Shown here piece by piece: positions 6,854 through 16,173 of a stretch of DNA of 49,321 nucleotides (positions are counted from its first letter, which is position 1; each line of letters begins with the position of its first letter). The notes under the pieces were generated by a model that saw only the letters and a program-made list of their open reading frames with translations, was not told the DNA's origin and ran no database searches. Made by a program: the position numbers and the translations under genes. The DNA is from an uncultured beta proteobacterium. Its GTDB lineage: Bacteria; Pseudomonadota; Gammaproteobacteria; Burkholderiales; Burkholderiaceae_C. The stretch spans positions 1 through 49,321 of the forward strand of contig CAIYYA010000183.1 in NCBI GenBank assembly GCA_903930255.1, read 5' to 3'.

Positions 6854-7924
6854 ATGGCAACTATGCGCTCCCCCATTGAAAGTGGCGTACCAGATAACAA
6901 GCAATATCTGCATCCGCTGATGAACAAAAACTACGGCAACTGGAAATACCACGACCGGCCAAGGCCCGGTGTGTTGCACCATGTGTCGCACAGTGGCGAT
7001 GAAATCTGGACCGTTCGTGCTGGCACGCAGCGTCAAATGGATTTGTTCACCATTCGCAAACTCTGCGACATTGGTGATCAATTTGCCGATGGTCACGTGC
7101 GCTTCACGATTCGCTCCAACATTGAATACATGGTGTCTGACTAGACCCGTGTGGCACCGCTGATCGAAGCGCTGACCAGCAACGGCTTTCCGGTCGGTGG
7201 CACAGGCAACTCTGTTTCAGCTATCGCCCACACCCAAGGCTGGTTGCACTGCGACATTCCCGGCACCGATGCATCCGGTGCAGTGAAAGCCCTGATGGAC
7301 GACTTGCACGCAGAGTTCATTACCGAAGAAATGCCCAACCGGGTGCACCTGTCCACCTCGTGCTGCGAAATCAATTGCGGCGGCCAGGCAGACATTGCCA
7401 TCATCATCCAGCACACCAAGCCACCCAAAATCAACCACGATTTGGTCGCCAATATGTGCGAGCGCCCAACCGTGGTGGCACGCTGCCCGGTGGCCGCCAT
7501 TCGCCCGGCCATGGTCAACGGCAAACCATCGCTGGAAATTGACGAAGCCAAGTGCATGTGCTGCGGCGCTTGCTACCCACCCTGCCCGCCCATGCAGATC
7601 AATGACCCCGAGCACAGCAAGTTGGCGATTTGGGTTGGTGGCAAAAATTCCAATGCGCGCGGTAAACCTACGTTCATGAAAATGGTGGCTTCGGGCTTGC
7701 CCAACAACCCACCGCGCTGGCCCGAAGTGTCGGCCATGGTGAAGAAGATTTTGTACACCTACAAAAACGATGCCCGCTCATGGGAGCGCGTAGCAGACTG
7801 GATCGATCGCATTGGCTGGCCTGCATTCTTCGAAAAATGTGATCTGCCCTTTACGAAATATCTGATTGACGACTGGCGTGGTTCACGTGCGAGCCTGAAC
7901 GCTTCCACCCACATCCGCTTCTAA
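6854..7924 (+). pseudogene. dsrB: Dissimilatory sulfite reductase beta subunit, interrupted by in-frame TAG
   Basis: Read through, this is a 356-codon dsrB starting MATMRSPIESGVPDN, with AGGA before the ATG. Codon 97 (7142-7144) is TAG. The frame then continues without any shift as TRVAPLIEALTSNGFPVGG to the normal end at 7924. In the family this position normally reads VSDE, so GAG to TAG (one base) would explain it. All cluster ligands lie after the stop: TSCCEINCGG, ARCPVAAI and CMCCGACYPPC. A 96-aa product would be inactive; a restart at GTG 7151 would give a 257-aa fragment lacking the N-terminal domain. The rest of the gene is perfectly conserved, so a recent mutation, a sequencing or assembly error, or suppression of the amber codon are all possible. 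Confidence 0.9.
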
Positions 7925-7958
7925 GTTTTTCTGACTCGCTACAGGAATTGAATCCATC

Positions 7959-8318
7959 ATGAAATTCGGACTACTCGTCAGTGAAGGCCCTTATACGCAT
8001 CAAGCGTCTGACAGCGCCTATCAATTTGTTGTCGCGGCGCTCGCCAAAGGCCACGAAATTCAGCGCGTGTTTTTCTACCACGATGGTGTCAACAACGCCA
8101 CTCGCTTGACCGAGCCACCGCAAGACGACCGCCATGTTGTCAATCGCTGGTCAGCTATTGCAGCCGACAACAAAATTGATCTGGTGGTGTGCGTGGCGGC
8201 TGCGCTGCGCCGCGGCATCAAAGATGAAGTGTTAGCACCCGGCTTTCGAATTTCCGGTTTGGGCCAACTGGTGGACAGTGGGATCAAAGCCGACCGCCTG
8301 ATTACGTTTGGCGATTAA
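7959..8318 (+). CDS. dsrE: Sulfur-transfer protein DsrE
   Basis: The 119-aa protein (MKFGLLVSEGPYTHQASDSAY) is a DsrE/TusD-family subunit. Cys78 in LVVCVAAALRRGI is at the position of the active persulfide-carrying cysteine of Allochromatium DsrE. DsrEFH forms a hexamer in the cytoplasm that passes sulfur to the C-terminal cysteine of DsrC. It sits between dsrB and dsrF with short gaps, in the usual order. The presence of dsrEFH is a marker for the oxidative dsr pathway. Length and motif are normal. Confidence 0.95.
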   Translation: MKFGLLVSEGPYTHQASDSAYQFVVAALAKGHEIQRVFFYHDGVNNATRLTEPPQDDRHVVNRWSAIAADNKIDLVVCVAAALRRGIKDEVLAPGFRISGLGQLVDSGIKADRLITFGD

Positions 8319-8342
8319 TCGACGACGAAAGAGATACACCCC

Positions 8343-8738
8343 ATGAGTGAACAACAAACACCTCAGCCAAGCGGCCCCAAAGTGAAGAAATTCATGTTTG
8401 TCAACCGCAAGGCACCCTACGGCACGATCTACGCACTGGAAAGCCTCGAAGTGGTTTTGATCACCGCCACGTTTGACCAGGACGTGAGCCTGGTTTTCAT
8501 TGACGATGGCGTTTATGAGTTGGTCAAAGGCCAACAAACCAAGGCCATCGGCATCAAGAATTTTTCACCCAGCTACCGTGCACTCGACGGTTACGACGTC
8601 GAAAAACTCTATGTCGATCAAGCCTCGCTCGATCAGCGTGGTCTGACCGTCAAAGACCTGCTGGTACCCGTTGAAGTACTGAACGCCCAAGAAATGGGCG
8701 AGCTCATGGCTGAACAAGACGTGATCTTGAGTTTTTAA
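8343..8738 (+). CDS. dsrF: Sulfur-transfer protein DsrF
   Basis: The 131-aa product belongs to the DsrE/DsrF-like fold, with KKFMFVNRKAPYGTIYALE near the start and VSLVFIDDGVYEL in the middle. I see no cysteine, so this subunit is structural in the DsrEFH hexamer, with DsrE providing the active cysteine. The first 15 residues (SEQQTPQPSGPKV) form a short polar lead that is slightly longer than usual; an internal start is possible but there is no ATG until residue 18. It is followed 15 bases later by dsrH. Confidence 0.95.
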   Translation: MSEQQTPQPSGPKVKKFMFVNRKAPYGTIYALESLEVVLITATFDQDVSLVFIDDGVYELVKGQQTKAIGIKNFSPSYRALDGYDVEKLYVDQASLDQRGLTVKDLLVPVEVLNAQEMGELMAEQDVILSF

Positions 8739-8753
8739 GACAAGGACCCACCC

Positions 8754-9053
8754 ATGTTGCACATTGTCAATAAGTCACCTTTTCAAACCAGCACGCTCGA
8801 CACCTGCTTGAGCATGGCTCAGCCGGGTCACGCTTTGCTGTTGATTGAAGACGGTATCTATGCCGCCACTGCTGGCAGCACCACCGAAGCCCGCATGCGC
8901 GCGGCTTGCAGCCAACTTAAGGTCTATGCGCTTCAGCCTGACATGGACGCACGCGGCGTTACCGGCAAGCTGATTGAGGGCATCACACTGGTCGATTACG
9001 CTGGTTTTGTCGATTTAACTGTCGAACACAATACATCTAACTCCTGGCTCTAA
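8754..9053 (+). CDS. dsrH: Sulfur-transfer protein DsrH
   Basis: The 99-aa protein (MLHIVNKSPFQTSTLDTCLSM) is the DsrH/TusB-type subunit of the DsrEFH sulfur carrier. Cys18 in TLDTCLSM corresponds to the conserved cysteine near position 20 in this family, which is not essential for transfer but is widely kept. GHALLLIEDGIYAA is the typical second strand block. A second Cys occurs in RAACSQL. It completes the EFH trio before dsrC. Confidence 0.95.
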   Translation: MLHIVNKSPFQTSTLDTCLSMAQPGHALLLIEDGIYAATAGSTTEARMRAACSQLKVYALQPDMDARGVTGKLIEGITLVDYAGFVDLTVEHNTSNSWL

Positions 9054-9105
9054 CAAAGTCATCGAGTTAACGTTTTTTAACATCAATTTTTATCTGGAGA
9101 ATCCC

Positions 9106-9438
9106 ATGAGCTTTGAAATTAACGGCACCACTTACGAAACCGACGAAGAAGGTTTTTTGTTGAACCTGGCCGAGTGGACCAATGAAGCAGCCGTGCATTT
9201 GGCAGTAGAAGAAAAGGTGCCCTTGACCGACAACCACTGGGAAGTGATCAACTTCTTGCGCGAATACTACAACGAATACCAGATTGCCCCAGCGGTGCGC
9301 GTGCTCACCAAAGCCATTGGCAAGCGCTTTGGCGAAGAAAAGGGCAACAGCAAGTATTTGTATGACCTGTTCCCCTACGGCCCGGCCAAGCAAGCCTGCA
9401 AAATTGCCGGCCTGCCCAAGCCAACTGGCTGTATCTAA
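9106..9438 (+). CDS. dsrC: Sulfur carrier protein DsrC (both redox cysteines present)
   Basis: This 110-aa protein is the canonical DsrC. The C-terminal arm reads KQACKIAGLPKPTGCI, with Cys98 and Cys109 spaced by ten residues as in the functional family. The penultimate cysteine accepts sulfur from DsrE and is the substrate presented to DsrAB; the disulfide or trisulfide form is handled by DsrK. GGAG precedes the ATG. The window encodes two further DsrC-like modules, both without these cysteines (4063-4392 and the end of dsrN), so this is the only one able to do the known chemistry. Confidence 0.97.
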   Translation: MSFEINGTTYETDEEGFLLNLAEWTNEAAVHLAVEEKVPLTDNHWEVINFLREYYNEYQIAPAVRVLTKAIGKRFGEEKGNSKYLYDLFPYGPAKQACKIAGLPKPTGCI

Positions 9439-9459
9439 GTCCCAACGGCGGTTCTGGCC

Positions 9460-10194
9460 ATGTCTGCACTCACTGTTTCATACGCCTTGCTGTTCTATGC
9501 TGCTTTTGCGGTGTTTGTGATTGGCTTGACACTGAAGATTCGCGCCTATGCCAGAACCCCGGCTCCTCTGAAAATCGCCACCACACCAGCGCCCATCACC
9601 CAAGCGGGTGTGCGCTGGCGCTTGGCTCGAGAGGTAGTTTTTTTCGAGAGTTTGTTTAAATCCAGCAAGTGGACCTGGCTTTTTGGCTGGGCTTTTCACG
9701 TCACGCTTTTGCTGGTCGTTTTGCGCCATTTCCGCTATTTCCAGGAACCCGTCTGGTTGCCTATTGTGCTGATTCAGCCCTTTGGAACTTACGCTGGGTT
9801 CATCATGGTTGCCTCTTTGGGTGGACTGCTGGCAAGGCGCTGGCTGGTTGACCGCGTGCGTTACATCTCCACGCCGTCGGACCACCTGATGCTGGTGCTT
9901 CTCATCATCATTGGCATGAGTGGTTTGGCCATGCGCTTTGTGTCACACACCGACATCGTTGCGGTGAAAGCCTTTGCTTTGGGGCTGATGCGCTTTGATT
10001 GGCAAGCATTGCCTGCAGATTTTGCGTTGTTGGTGCACCTGGCTCTGGTGGCTGTGCTGCTGCTGATTTTCCCCATCAGCAAATTACTGCACGCACCGGG
10101 TTTGTTTTTCAGCCCGACCCGCAATCAGACTGACAACCCCCGCGAAGTTCGTCATGTGTCGTCCTGGGCTGCTGCCCTTGACAAAAAAGCTTAA
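9460..10194 (+). CDS. dsrM: Membrane cytochrome b subunit DsrM
   Basis: The 244-aa product has five or six hydrophobic segments (for example ALLFYAAFAVFVIGLTL, HVTLLLVVL, LMLVLLIIIGMSG and LLVHLALVAVLLLIF). It resembles the NarI family of heme b proteins. Histidines suited to heme binding lie in WAFHVTLLLVVLRHF and LLVHLALV ... KLLHAPG. DsrM with DsrK forms the quinone-linked part of the DsrMKJOP complex, in the inner membrane. It is 21 bases after dsrC and 17 bases before dsrK. Length is typical. Confidence 0.93.
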   Translation: MSALTVSYALLFYAAFAVFVIGLTLKIRAYARTPAPLKIATTPAPITQAGVRWRLAREVVFFESLFKSSKWTWLFGWAFHVTLLLVVLRHFRYFQEPVWLPIVLIQPFGTYAGFIMVASLGGLLARRWLVDRVRYISTPSDHLMLVLLIIIGMSGLAMRFVSHTDIVAVKAFALGLMRFDWQALPADFALLVHLALVAVLLLIFPISKLLHAPGLFFSPTRNQTDNPREVRHVSSWAAALDKKA

Positions 10195-10211
10195 GCACAC
10201 TCATTCATACC

Positions 10212-11705
10212 ATGGCAACAGCTGCATTTGAAACCCCAAAAATCAAGAGCTATCCAGTCATTCCGCTGGTGCAGGTTGGGGCCATGTCGCACCTCAAACC
10301 TTTTGTCGCAAGCGGAGCGATTCAGAAAGCCTTGGGATTTCCAGAAACTTTGGTGGATGACTGGCAAGCCAAAGCCATCGCCAAAATGGGCGAGATGCTG
10401 CAAAAATATCGCTCCTTGCAAGTCTATATGGATGCTTGTGTGCATTGCGGCGCCTGCTCCGACAAATGTCACTATTTTCTGGGAACCGGTGATCCGAAAA
10501 ACATGCCGGTCGCACGCCAAGACCTCATGCGCAAAGTCTATCGGCGTTATTTCACTTTTGCCGGCAAATATTTCCCCCAACTGGTCGGTGCAGTTGATCT
10601 GACCCGTGAAGTGCTCGACGAGTGGTACAGCTATTTCAACCAATGCTCTGAATGCCGCCGCTGTTCGGTGTTTTGCCCCTATGGCATTGACACCGCTGAA
10701 GTCACCATGGCTGCGCGTGAAATCATGGCTTCGATCGGACTCGGGCAGAAGTACTCCAACGAAATCATTGGCAAGGTGCACCGCATTGGCAACAACCTGG
10801 GCATCCCTGGTCCAGCCCTGGAAAACACGCTTGAAGGTCTTGAAGAAGACACCAAAGACGATACCGGGTTCGACATCAAGTTTCCCCTTAACGTCAAGGG
10901 CGCCGATGTTCTGCTGATCACCCCATCGGCCGACTTTTTCTCTGAACCGCACGTTGAAAGCCTGATCGGTTATGCCAAAGTGTTTCATGCAGCTGGCATT
11001 AGCTGGACATTGAGCTCACATGCCTCCGAAGCTGGCAACTTTGGCATGTTTATCGGTAACTACGAGCAAATGCGCAACATTTCGATGCGCGTGCGCGAAG
11101 CGGCGTTGGAACTGGGTGTCAAGCGCATCGTGGTTGGCGAATGTGGTCATGCATGGCGTGTTGCTTATAGCTTTTGGAACACCTTGATTGGTCCCTTTGA
11201 CTTTTTAGATCAACGCTATCCGGTGCCTCAGCACATTTGCGAAGTCACCGACGATCTGATTCAGCGCGGCGCTTTGCAATTTGACAAAGAGGCCAATGAC
11301 AACCGCATCATCACGTTTCACGATTCATGCAATGTGGCTCGCGCCTCGCGCATGGGCAATATGCCAGGTGGTCAGTTCATCATTCCCAGGCGCATCATTA
11401 CCTCAGTGGCGAACCATTTCCACGACATGGCACCTGAAACCATTCACGAGAACACCTTCTGCTGCGGTGGCGGTGGCGGTTTGCTGACAGACGATCTGCT
11501 CGAATTGCGTGTCAAAGGCGCTTTGCCCCGCATGGAGTCCTTGCAACACGTGGTGAACGACCACGGGGTGAATTTCATGGCCACCATTTGCGCCATTTGC
11601 AAAGCTCAATTTACCAAGGTATTGCCTTTTTACGGGTTCAACATGGGCATGGTGGGCGGTGTGCACCAGTTAGTCAGCAAAGCCATTCGCTTGGGCGACA
11701 AATAA
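10212..11705 (+). CDS. dsrK: Heterodisulfide-reductase-like iron-sulfur subunit DsrK
   Basis: The 497-aa protein has two [4Fe-4S] ferredoxin sites (Cys76/79/82/86 in CVHCGACSDKC and Cys145/148/151/155 in CSECRRCSVFC). C-terminal CCG-type motifs follow (HDSCNVAR, and NTFCCGGGGG near residue 420), which bind the special [4Fe-4S] centre of HdrD-type enzymes. The role is oxidation or reduction of the DsrC disulfide or trisulfide at the cytoplasmic face of the membrane complex DsrMKJOP. It lies between dsrM and dsrL, as in other sulfur oxidisers. Confidence 0.95.
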   Translation: MATAAFETPKIKSYPVIPLVQVGAMSHLKPFVASGAIQKALGFPETLVDDWQAKAIAKMGEMLQKYRSLQVYMDACVHCGACSDKCHYFLGTGDPKNMPVARQDLMRKVYRRYFTFAGKYFPQLVGAVDLTREVLDEWYSYFNQCSECRRCSVFCPYGIDTAEVTMAAREIMASIGLGQKYSNEIIGKVHRIGNNLGIPGPALENTLEGLEEDTKDDTGFDIKFPLNVKGADVLLITPSADFFSEPHVESLIGYAKVFHAAGISWTLSSHASEAGNFGMFIGNYEQMRNISMRVREAALELGVKRIVVGECGHAWRVAYSFWNTLIGPFDFLDQRYPVPQHICEVTDDLIQRGALQFDKEANDNRIITFHDSCNVARASRMGNMPGGQFIIPRRIITSVANHFHDMAPETIHENTFCCGGGGGLLTDDLLELRVKGALPRMESLQHVVNDHGVNFMATICAICKAQFTKVLPFYGFNMGMVGGVHQLVSKAIRLGDK

Positions 11706-11757
11706 AACACACAGCACCGCTTACAGCTCTCATTTACAAATATCAGGAGACTCTAAT

Positions 11758-13716
11758 ATGTCAACACCCACCGTAGCCGTCGCTGTTAAGCCGCTCAATT
11801 TTCGCCGTTACAAAGATGGCAACACCACGTACAGCTCGTGGCAAAAAGAGATTTTTGATGCCGGCCATTCGCACAAGTGTCCTACCTATATTCAAAGCAC
11901 ACCCCCATGCCAAGGCAGTTGCCCAGCTGGCGAAGACATTCGCGGTTATCTGAACATTGTGCGTGGTGTCGAAAAGCCACCTGTCGGCATAACTTGGCAA
12001 GAATATGCATTTCGGCGCCTGACCGAAGCCAATCCCTTCCCTTCGGTGATGGGTCGTGTTTGCCCGGCACCCTGTGAATCGGGTTGCAATCGCAACCAGG
12101 TCGAAGATTTTGTGGGCATCAATTCGGTTGAACACTTTTTGGGCGACTATGCCATCAGCAAAGGTTTGGCTTACCCCAAACCGACAACCCTGACTGGCAA
12201 GACTGTCGCCGTTATTGGTGGTGGCCCGGCTGGTTTGTCAGCAGCCTACCAATTGGCTTTGAAAGGCCACTCGGTTACCTTGTTTGACGAGCGTGCAGAA
12301 TTGGGCGGCATGATGCGCTATGGCATTCCAGGCTTTCGCACACCGCGTGATGTTCTTGATGCAGAAATCCAGCGCATTCTCGATTTGGGTGTCAAAACCC
12401 GCATGAATTGCCGCATTGGCACCGATATTTCGATGGCTCAAATCCGCGAAGAATTCAGCGCGGTCTTTCTCGGACTCGGCGCTCAAGCCGGTCGTGCCTT
12501 GCCAGTTGATGGCTCAGATGCCCCCAACTGTGTCACTGCAACCTCGTTCCTGAAGGCCTTTAACGACGGCCGTTTGCAGCATGTTGGTAAACGCGTGGTG
12601 GTGGTGGGTGGTGGCGACACCTCGATTGACGTGGCCACTGTGGCGCGCCGCTTGGGGCACATCGACAAAATCAACGAATCGGATCGCCCAGAGCACGCCA
12701 TTGCCGGCCACGTCGCGCACGATGTCGCTGAAGCGTCTGCGCGTCAAGGCGCAGAAGTCACGCTGACGACAATTTTTGCGATCGACAAAATGCAGGCCAC
12801 CAAGCATGAGGTTGAGCACGCCTTGTCTGAAGGCATCACGATTCGTGGCGGCATGGCGCCTGTCTGTGTGGTGCGTGGTTCCGATGGTCGTGCAACAGCG
12901 CTGCGCATCATGCGCTGCGAAGCCAAAATGATCGGCGGTCGCCTTGATATCAAAAACATCGAAGGCACCGAAGAAGATATTCCGGCCGACCTGATCGTCT
13001 CCGCCATTGGTCAAGCCGTTGATTTCAATGGCCTTGAAGAATTCAATAACGGCAAAGGCGCCATCAACAGCGACAAAAACTACCAGGTGCAAGGTCAGCC
13101 CGGGTTTTTCGTCGGTGGCGATGTGATTCGCCCGCATTTGCTCACCACCGCGATTGGCCACGGTGCCATTGCTGCCGACGGTATTGACCGTTTTCTGCAA
13201 AACGAAGCTTTGGAAAAACGTCCCAAAATTGACGTCCACGCGTTTGACCTCAAGCGCAAGATGCTGGAAAAAGGTCTTCCGATCACCCAAGCCAGTGAAC
13301 CCATGCGTGGCACCGATAAGAGCACCGCAGCTATCCATAACTACGACAACCGTTCAGACCGATATGTCATTTCGCACAAAGAGCTGTACCTAGGTCATTT
13401 CCCGTTTGTTGCACGCAATCGCCGTGGCATCACCTCGCTCACTGCAGATCAAGCGCTGGATAACTTTGAAGAACGGCTGCAACCGCTGCTCGAAGCCCAA
13501 GTGGTGGCCGAAGCCAAACGCTGCATGAGCTGCGGACAGTGCTTTGAGTGCGACAACTGTGTGGTTTATTGCCCGCAAGTTGCCGTTTTCAAGGTGCCCA
13601 AAGCCAAATCAACGACGGGTCGTTATGTGGACACCAATTACAACAAATGTATTGGCTGCCACATATGCGCCGATGTTTGCCCAACCGGCTATATCCAGAT
13701 GGGTTTGGGAGACTAA
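11758..13716 (+). CDS. dsrL: NAD(P)H:acceptor oxidoreductase DsrL
   Basis: The 652-aa protein has the glutamate-synthase-beta/NfnB-like layout of DsrL: an N-terminal cysteine region (CQGSCPAGEDIRG, CPAPCESGCNRNQ), an FAD-binding GGGPAGLSAA at about 160 and an NAD(P)-binding VVVGGGDTSIDVA at about 282. It ends with a ferredoxin module carrying CMSCGQCFECDNCVVYC and CIGCHICADVC. DsrL links the DsrAB reaction to NAD(P)H and is a marker for oxidative (or bidirectional) Dsr pathways; no dsrD is present here. AGGAGA precedes the ATG by 8 bases. The protein is full length. Confidence 0.95.
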   Translation: MSTPTVAVAVKPLNFRRYKDGNTTYSSWQKEIFDAGHSHKCPTYIQSTPPCQGSCPAGEDIRGYLNIVRGVEKPPVGITWQEYAFRRLTEANPFPSVMGRVCPAPCESGCNRNQVEDFVGINSVEHFLGDYAISKGLAYPKPTTLTGKTVAVIGGGPAGLSAAYQLALKGHSVTLFDERAELGGMMRYGIPGFRTPRDVLDAEIQRILDLGVKTRMNCRIGTDISMAQIREEFSAVFLGLGAQAGRALPVDGSDAPNCVTATSFLKAFNDGRLQHVGKRVVVVGGGDTSIDVATVARRLGHIDKINESDRPEHAIAGHVAHDVAEASARQGAEVTLTTIFAIDKMQATKHEVEHALSEGITIRGGMAPVCVVRGSDGRATALRIMRCEAKMIGGRLDIKNIEGTEEDIPADLIVSAIGQAVDFNGLEEFNNGKGAINSDKNYQVQGQPGFFVGGDVIRPHLLTTAIGHGAIAADGIDRFLQNEALEKRPKIDVHAFDLKRKMLEKGLPITQASEPMRGTDKSTAAIHNYDNRSDRYVISHKELYLGHFPFVARNRRGITSLTADQALDNFEERLQPLLEAQVVAEAKRCMSCGQCFECDNCVVYCPQVAVFKVPKAKSTTGRYVDTNYNKCIGCHICADVCPTGYIQMGLGD

Positions 13717-13720
13717 TCGC

Positions 13721-14170
13721 ATGTCACCGTGCGCTGCATCTTTTATTCCTGCGCTGCGGCGGTTCCTCTGTGCTGCGCTGTTGTTGCCCAGCTGCATGCT
13801 GGCAATGGCCGAGGGTTCTGGCGCTAGCGGTCGTGTGCCGAAGCCGGTACTTGAAGCCGCTCGTGGTGGGCAGTGTGTAGAAGACGCGGCTTACATGCGC
13901 CGCAACCACATGCAGTTGCTCAAGCATCAGCGTGGCGACACCCTGCGTGGCGGTATTCGCACGGGCAAATACAGCCTCAAAACCTGCATTGACTGCCACG
14001 CCAGCGCCAGCACCAACAGTGTCAACACTTCAGCCGGCGATTTTTGCCAAAGTTGCCACAACTACGCAGCCGTGTCACTCGACTGTTTTGGCTGCCACGC
14101 CAGCAAGCCTGCTGCAAACCAGGTGGCAAAAGCGCCGGATCAGCTCAATCAGCCACAGGTTAAGCCATGA
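13721..14170 (+). CDS. dsrJ: Periplasmic triheme cytochrome c DsrJ
   Basis: The ATG at 13721, just after the stop of dsrL, gives 149 aa with a signal sequence (FLCAALLLPSCMLAMAEG). An upstream extension in the same frame overlaps dsrL and is rejected. Three CXXCH heme sites occur: CIDCH 89-93, CQSCH 109-113 and CFGCH 122-126. Cys52 in GGQCVED is the candidate for the unusual His/Cys heme ligation known in DsrJ. The protein belongs to the periplasmic side of DsrMKJOP. Its end overlaps the ATG of dsrO by 4 bases. Confidence 0.95.
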   Translation: MSPCAASFIPALRRFLCAALLLPSCMLAMAEGSGASGRVPKPVLEAARGGQCVEDAAYMRRNHMQLLKHQRGDTLRGGIRTGKYSLKTCIDCHASASTNSVNTSAGDFCQSCHNYAAVSLDCFGCHASKPAANQVAKAPDQLNQPQVKP

Positions 14171-14943
14171 AATCAGACACCACGCCCCACACTGACGCTA
14201 GCGCCCAGCCGTCCAGTCGACGCGGTTTTTTAGGCGTTGCAGCTGCTGGCATGGTGGGCATTCTGCTCGCGCCCGGTGTCAGACTGATCGAAATTGCGCA
14301 AGCCACCGCAAACCCGGCAGCGGTCAGCCCTGGCGCCAGCAGCAAAGTCCGCTGGGGCATGCTGATCGACAGTAGCAAATGCGCCAGCGGTTGCACCGAT
14401 TGCGTCACCGCCTGTAACACCGAAAATGGTTTATCTGGCGGAACCTTGCCAACCGACTCCCAATGGATTCGCAAAATTGAAATCAAGGAAGTACGCAGTG
14501 GTAAAACACAGTCGTTACCCATGATGTGTCAGCATTGTGCCGAACCGCCCTGTGTTGATGTTTGCCCCACCGGTGCCTCCTTCAAACGGGCTGACGGCAT
14601 TGTTTTGGTTGACAAACACACTTGTATCGGATGCCGTTACTGCATGATGGCCTGCCCCTACAAAGCTCGCTCTTTTGTGCACTCACCACAAATCGATCAA
14701 AAACCCGATGTACCACGAGGCATGGGCACAGTTGAAGCTTGCACCCTGTGTGTGCACAGGGTTGACCGGGGCGAACAGCCCGCCTGTGTCATGGCTTGCT
14801 CAAAAGCAGGCCATGAAGCCATCGTGTTTGGTGACCTGAACAACCCACAGAGCGAAATCTCAAAACGGGTTGCCAGCTATCCAGCGCGTCAGATTCGTGA
14901 AAACCTGAATCTTGACACCGGCGTTCGCTACCTCGGGGTTTAA
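14167..14943 (+). CDS. dsrO: Periplasmic iron-sulfur protein DsrO
   Basis: The 258-aa product starts with a Tat-type signal (SSRRGFLGVAAAGMVGILLA, Arg18-Arg19), so it is exported folded. Four groups of cysteines follow: CASGCTDCVTAC, CQHCAEPPCVDVC, CIGCRYCMMAC and CTLC ... ACVMAC. This is the NrfC/DmsB-like arrangement with several [4Fe-4S] clusters. DsrO carries electrons between DsrJ and the membrane protein DsrP. It overlaps dsrJ by 4 bases and is followed 3 bases later by dsrP. Confidence 0.95.
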   Translation: MKSDTTPHTDASAQPSSRRGFLGVAAAGMVGILLAPGVRLIEIAQATANPAAVSPGASSKVRWGMLIDSSKCASGCTDCVTACNTENGLSGGTLPTDSQWIRKIEIKEVRSGKTQSLPMMCQHCAEPPCVDVCPTGASFKRADGIVLVDKHTCIGCRYCMMACPYKARSFVHSPQIDQKPDVPRGMGTVEACTLCVHRVDRGEQPACVMACSKAGHEAIVFGDLNNPQSEISKRVASYPARQIRENLNLDTGVRYLGV

Positions 14944-14946
14944 CAC

Positions 14947-16161
14947 ATGAAAATAACATTGCGTGAACTAAAAGGTAGCAGCCAAGCTTACTACCTGCTG
15001 TTGGCTGCTTTTGCCGCTGTGGCACTGATTGGTCTGGCAGCTGTTTGGTATATGGAACACAACGGCCATATCGTCACCGGCATGACCAACCAGATCGTTT
15101 GGGGCTTGCCCCATGTGTTTGCCGTATTTTTGGTGGTCGCTGCGTCAGGTGCATTGAATGTGGCATCCATGGCTTCGGTTTTTGGCAAAACCGAATTCAA
15201 ACCATTGGCACCCCTGTCTGGCATGCTAGCCATTGCCTTGCTGCTGGGTGGTTTAACGGTGCTGATGCTCGATCTGGGGCGCCCCGATCGTCTGATTGTG
15301 GCCATGACGTATTACAACTTCAAATCCATTTTTGCCCTGAATATTTTTCTGTACTCCGGCTTTATGGGCTTTGTGATCGTCTATCTGTGGACCATGATGG
15401 AACGGCGCATGAACCAGTTCACACCGCTGGCTGGGCTTTTTGCGTTTGTCTGGCGCATGGCGCTGACCACCGGCACAGGTTCCATTTTTGGCTTTCTGGT
15501 CGCACGCCAGGCCTATGACTCGGCCTTGCTGGCTCCGCTGTTTATCGCCTTGTCATTCAGCTACGGACTGGCTGTGTTTTTATTGGTCTTGATGGCAGCC
15601 AGCATCGGCAGTGGCCGGCCTATTGGCAATGTCATGATGGCACGCTTCGCGCGTTTGCAGGTTATCTTTATTTCGGCCGGTCTGTATTTCGTTGTAATTT
15701 ATTACCTGACCAATTTATATTTCACGCGGCACCATGCCTTTGACCATTTTATTTTGCTCAGCGGCAGCATTTACACCATGCTTTTTTGGCTGGGTCCGGT
15801 GTTGTTGGGTGGAATTTTGCCGCTCGTTTTGCTGCTGCACCCGCGCATTGGCGAAATGCGCAATCGCATCGCAGCGTGTGCCGGTTTGGTGGTGGCGGGT
15901 GGCTTTGCCCAAATGTATGTCACCATCATTGGCGGACAGGCTTTCCCCCTGGTTTTGTTTCCTGGCAAACAGGTCAGCAGCAGTTTTTATGATGGTGTGA
16001 TCAACAGCTATGCGCCCACGCTACCGGAGTGGTTGTTGGGCTTTGGTGGCATTGCCATCGTTGGCATCATTGTCATGCTGTCCCTCAAAGTGCTGGGGTT
16101 TTTGCCTGAGCATCTGGACGACAAATCCGAAATCGAAGCACACGCCGCGGTGAACGCCTAA
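14947..16161 (+). CDS. dsrP: NrfD-type membrane quinone-reacting subunit DsrP
   Basis: The 404-aa protein is very hydrophobic, with about ten predicted membrane segments (for example YYLLLAAFAAVALIGLAAVW, IALLLGGLTVLMLDLG and GIAIVGIIVMLSLKVLG). It belongs to the NrfD/PsrC family. DLGRPDRL after the third segment is a typical family motif. It would exchange electrons with the quinone pool and with DsrO. The ATG lies 3 bases after dsrO, and dsrN follows 12 bases after the stop. Confidence 0.93.
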   Translation: MKITLRELKGSSQAYYLLLAAFAAVALIGLAAVWYMEHNGHIVTGMTNQIVWGLPHVFAVFLVVAASGALNVASMASVFGKTEFKPLAPLSGMLAIALLLGGLTVLMLDLGRPDRLIVAMTYYNFKSIFALNIFLYSGFMGFVIVYLWTMMERRMNQFTPLAGLFAFVWRMALTTGTGSIFGFLVARQAYDSALLAPLFIALSFSYGLAVFLLVLMAASIGSGRPIGNVMMARFARLQVIFISAGLYFVVIYYLTNLYFTRHHAFDHFILLSGSIYTMLFWLGPVLLGGILPLVLLLHPRIGEMRNRIAACAGLVVAGGFAQMYVTIIGGQAFPLVLFPGKQVSSSFYDGVINSYAPTLPEWLLGFGGIAIVGIIVMLSLKVLGFLPEHLDDKSEIEAHAAVNA

Positions 16162-16173
16162 AGCTGTGATGGT

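Noticed and set aside
5984..7096. 370-codon minus-strand frame opposite dsrA and dsrB
   Set aside because: It is antisense to highly conserved dsr sequence, has a His/Val-rich composition typical of shadow frames, and lacks any motif.
7142..7144. TAG in dsrB as a pyrrolysine or selenocysteine codon
   Set aside because: TAG is not a selenocysteine codon, pyrrolysine systems are not expected in this group, and the residue expected here is Glu; mutation or error is simpler.
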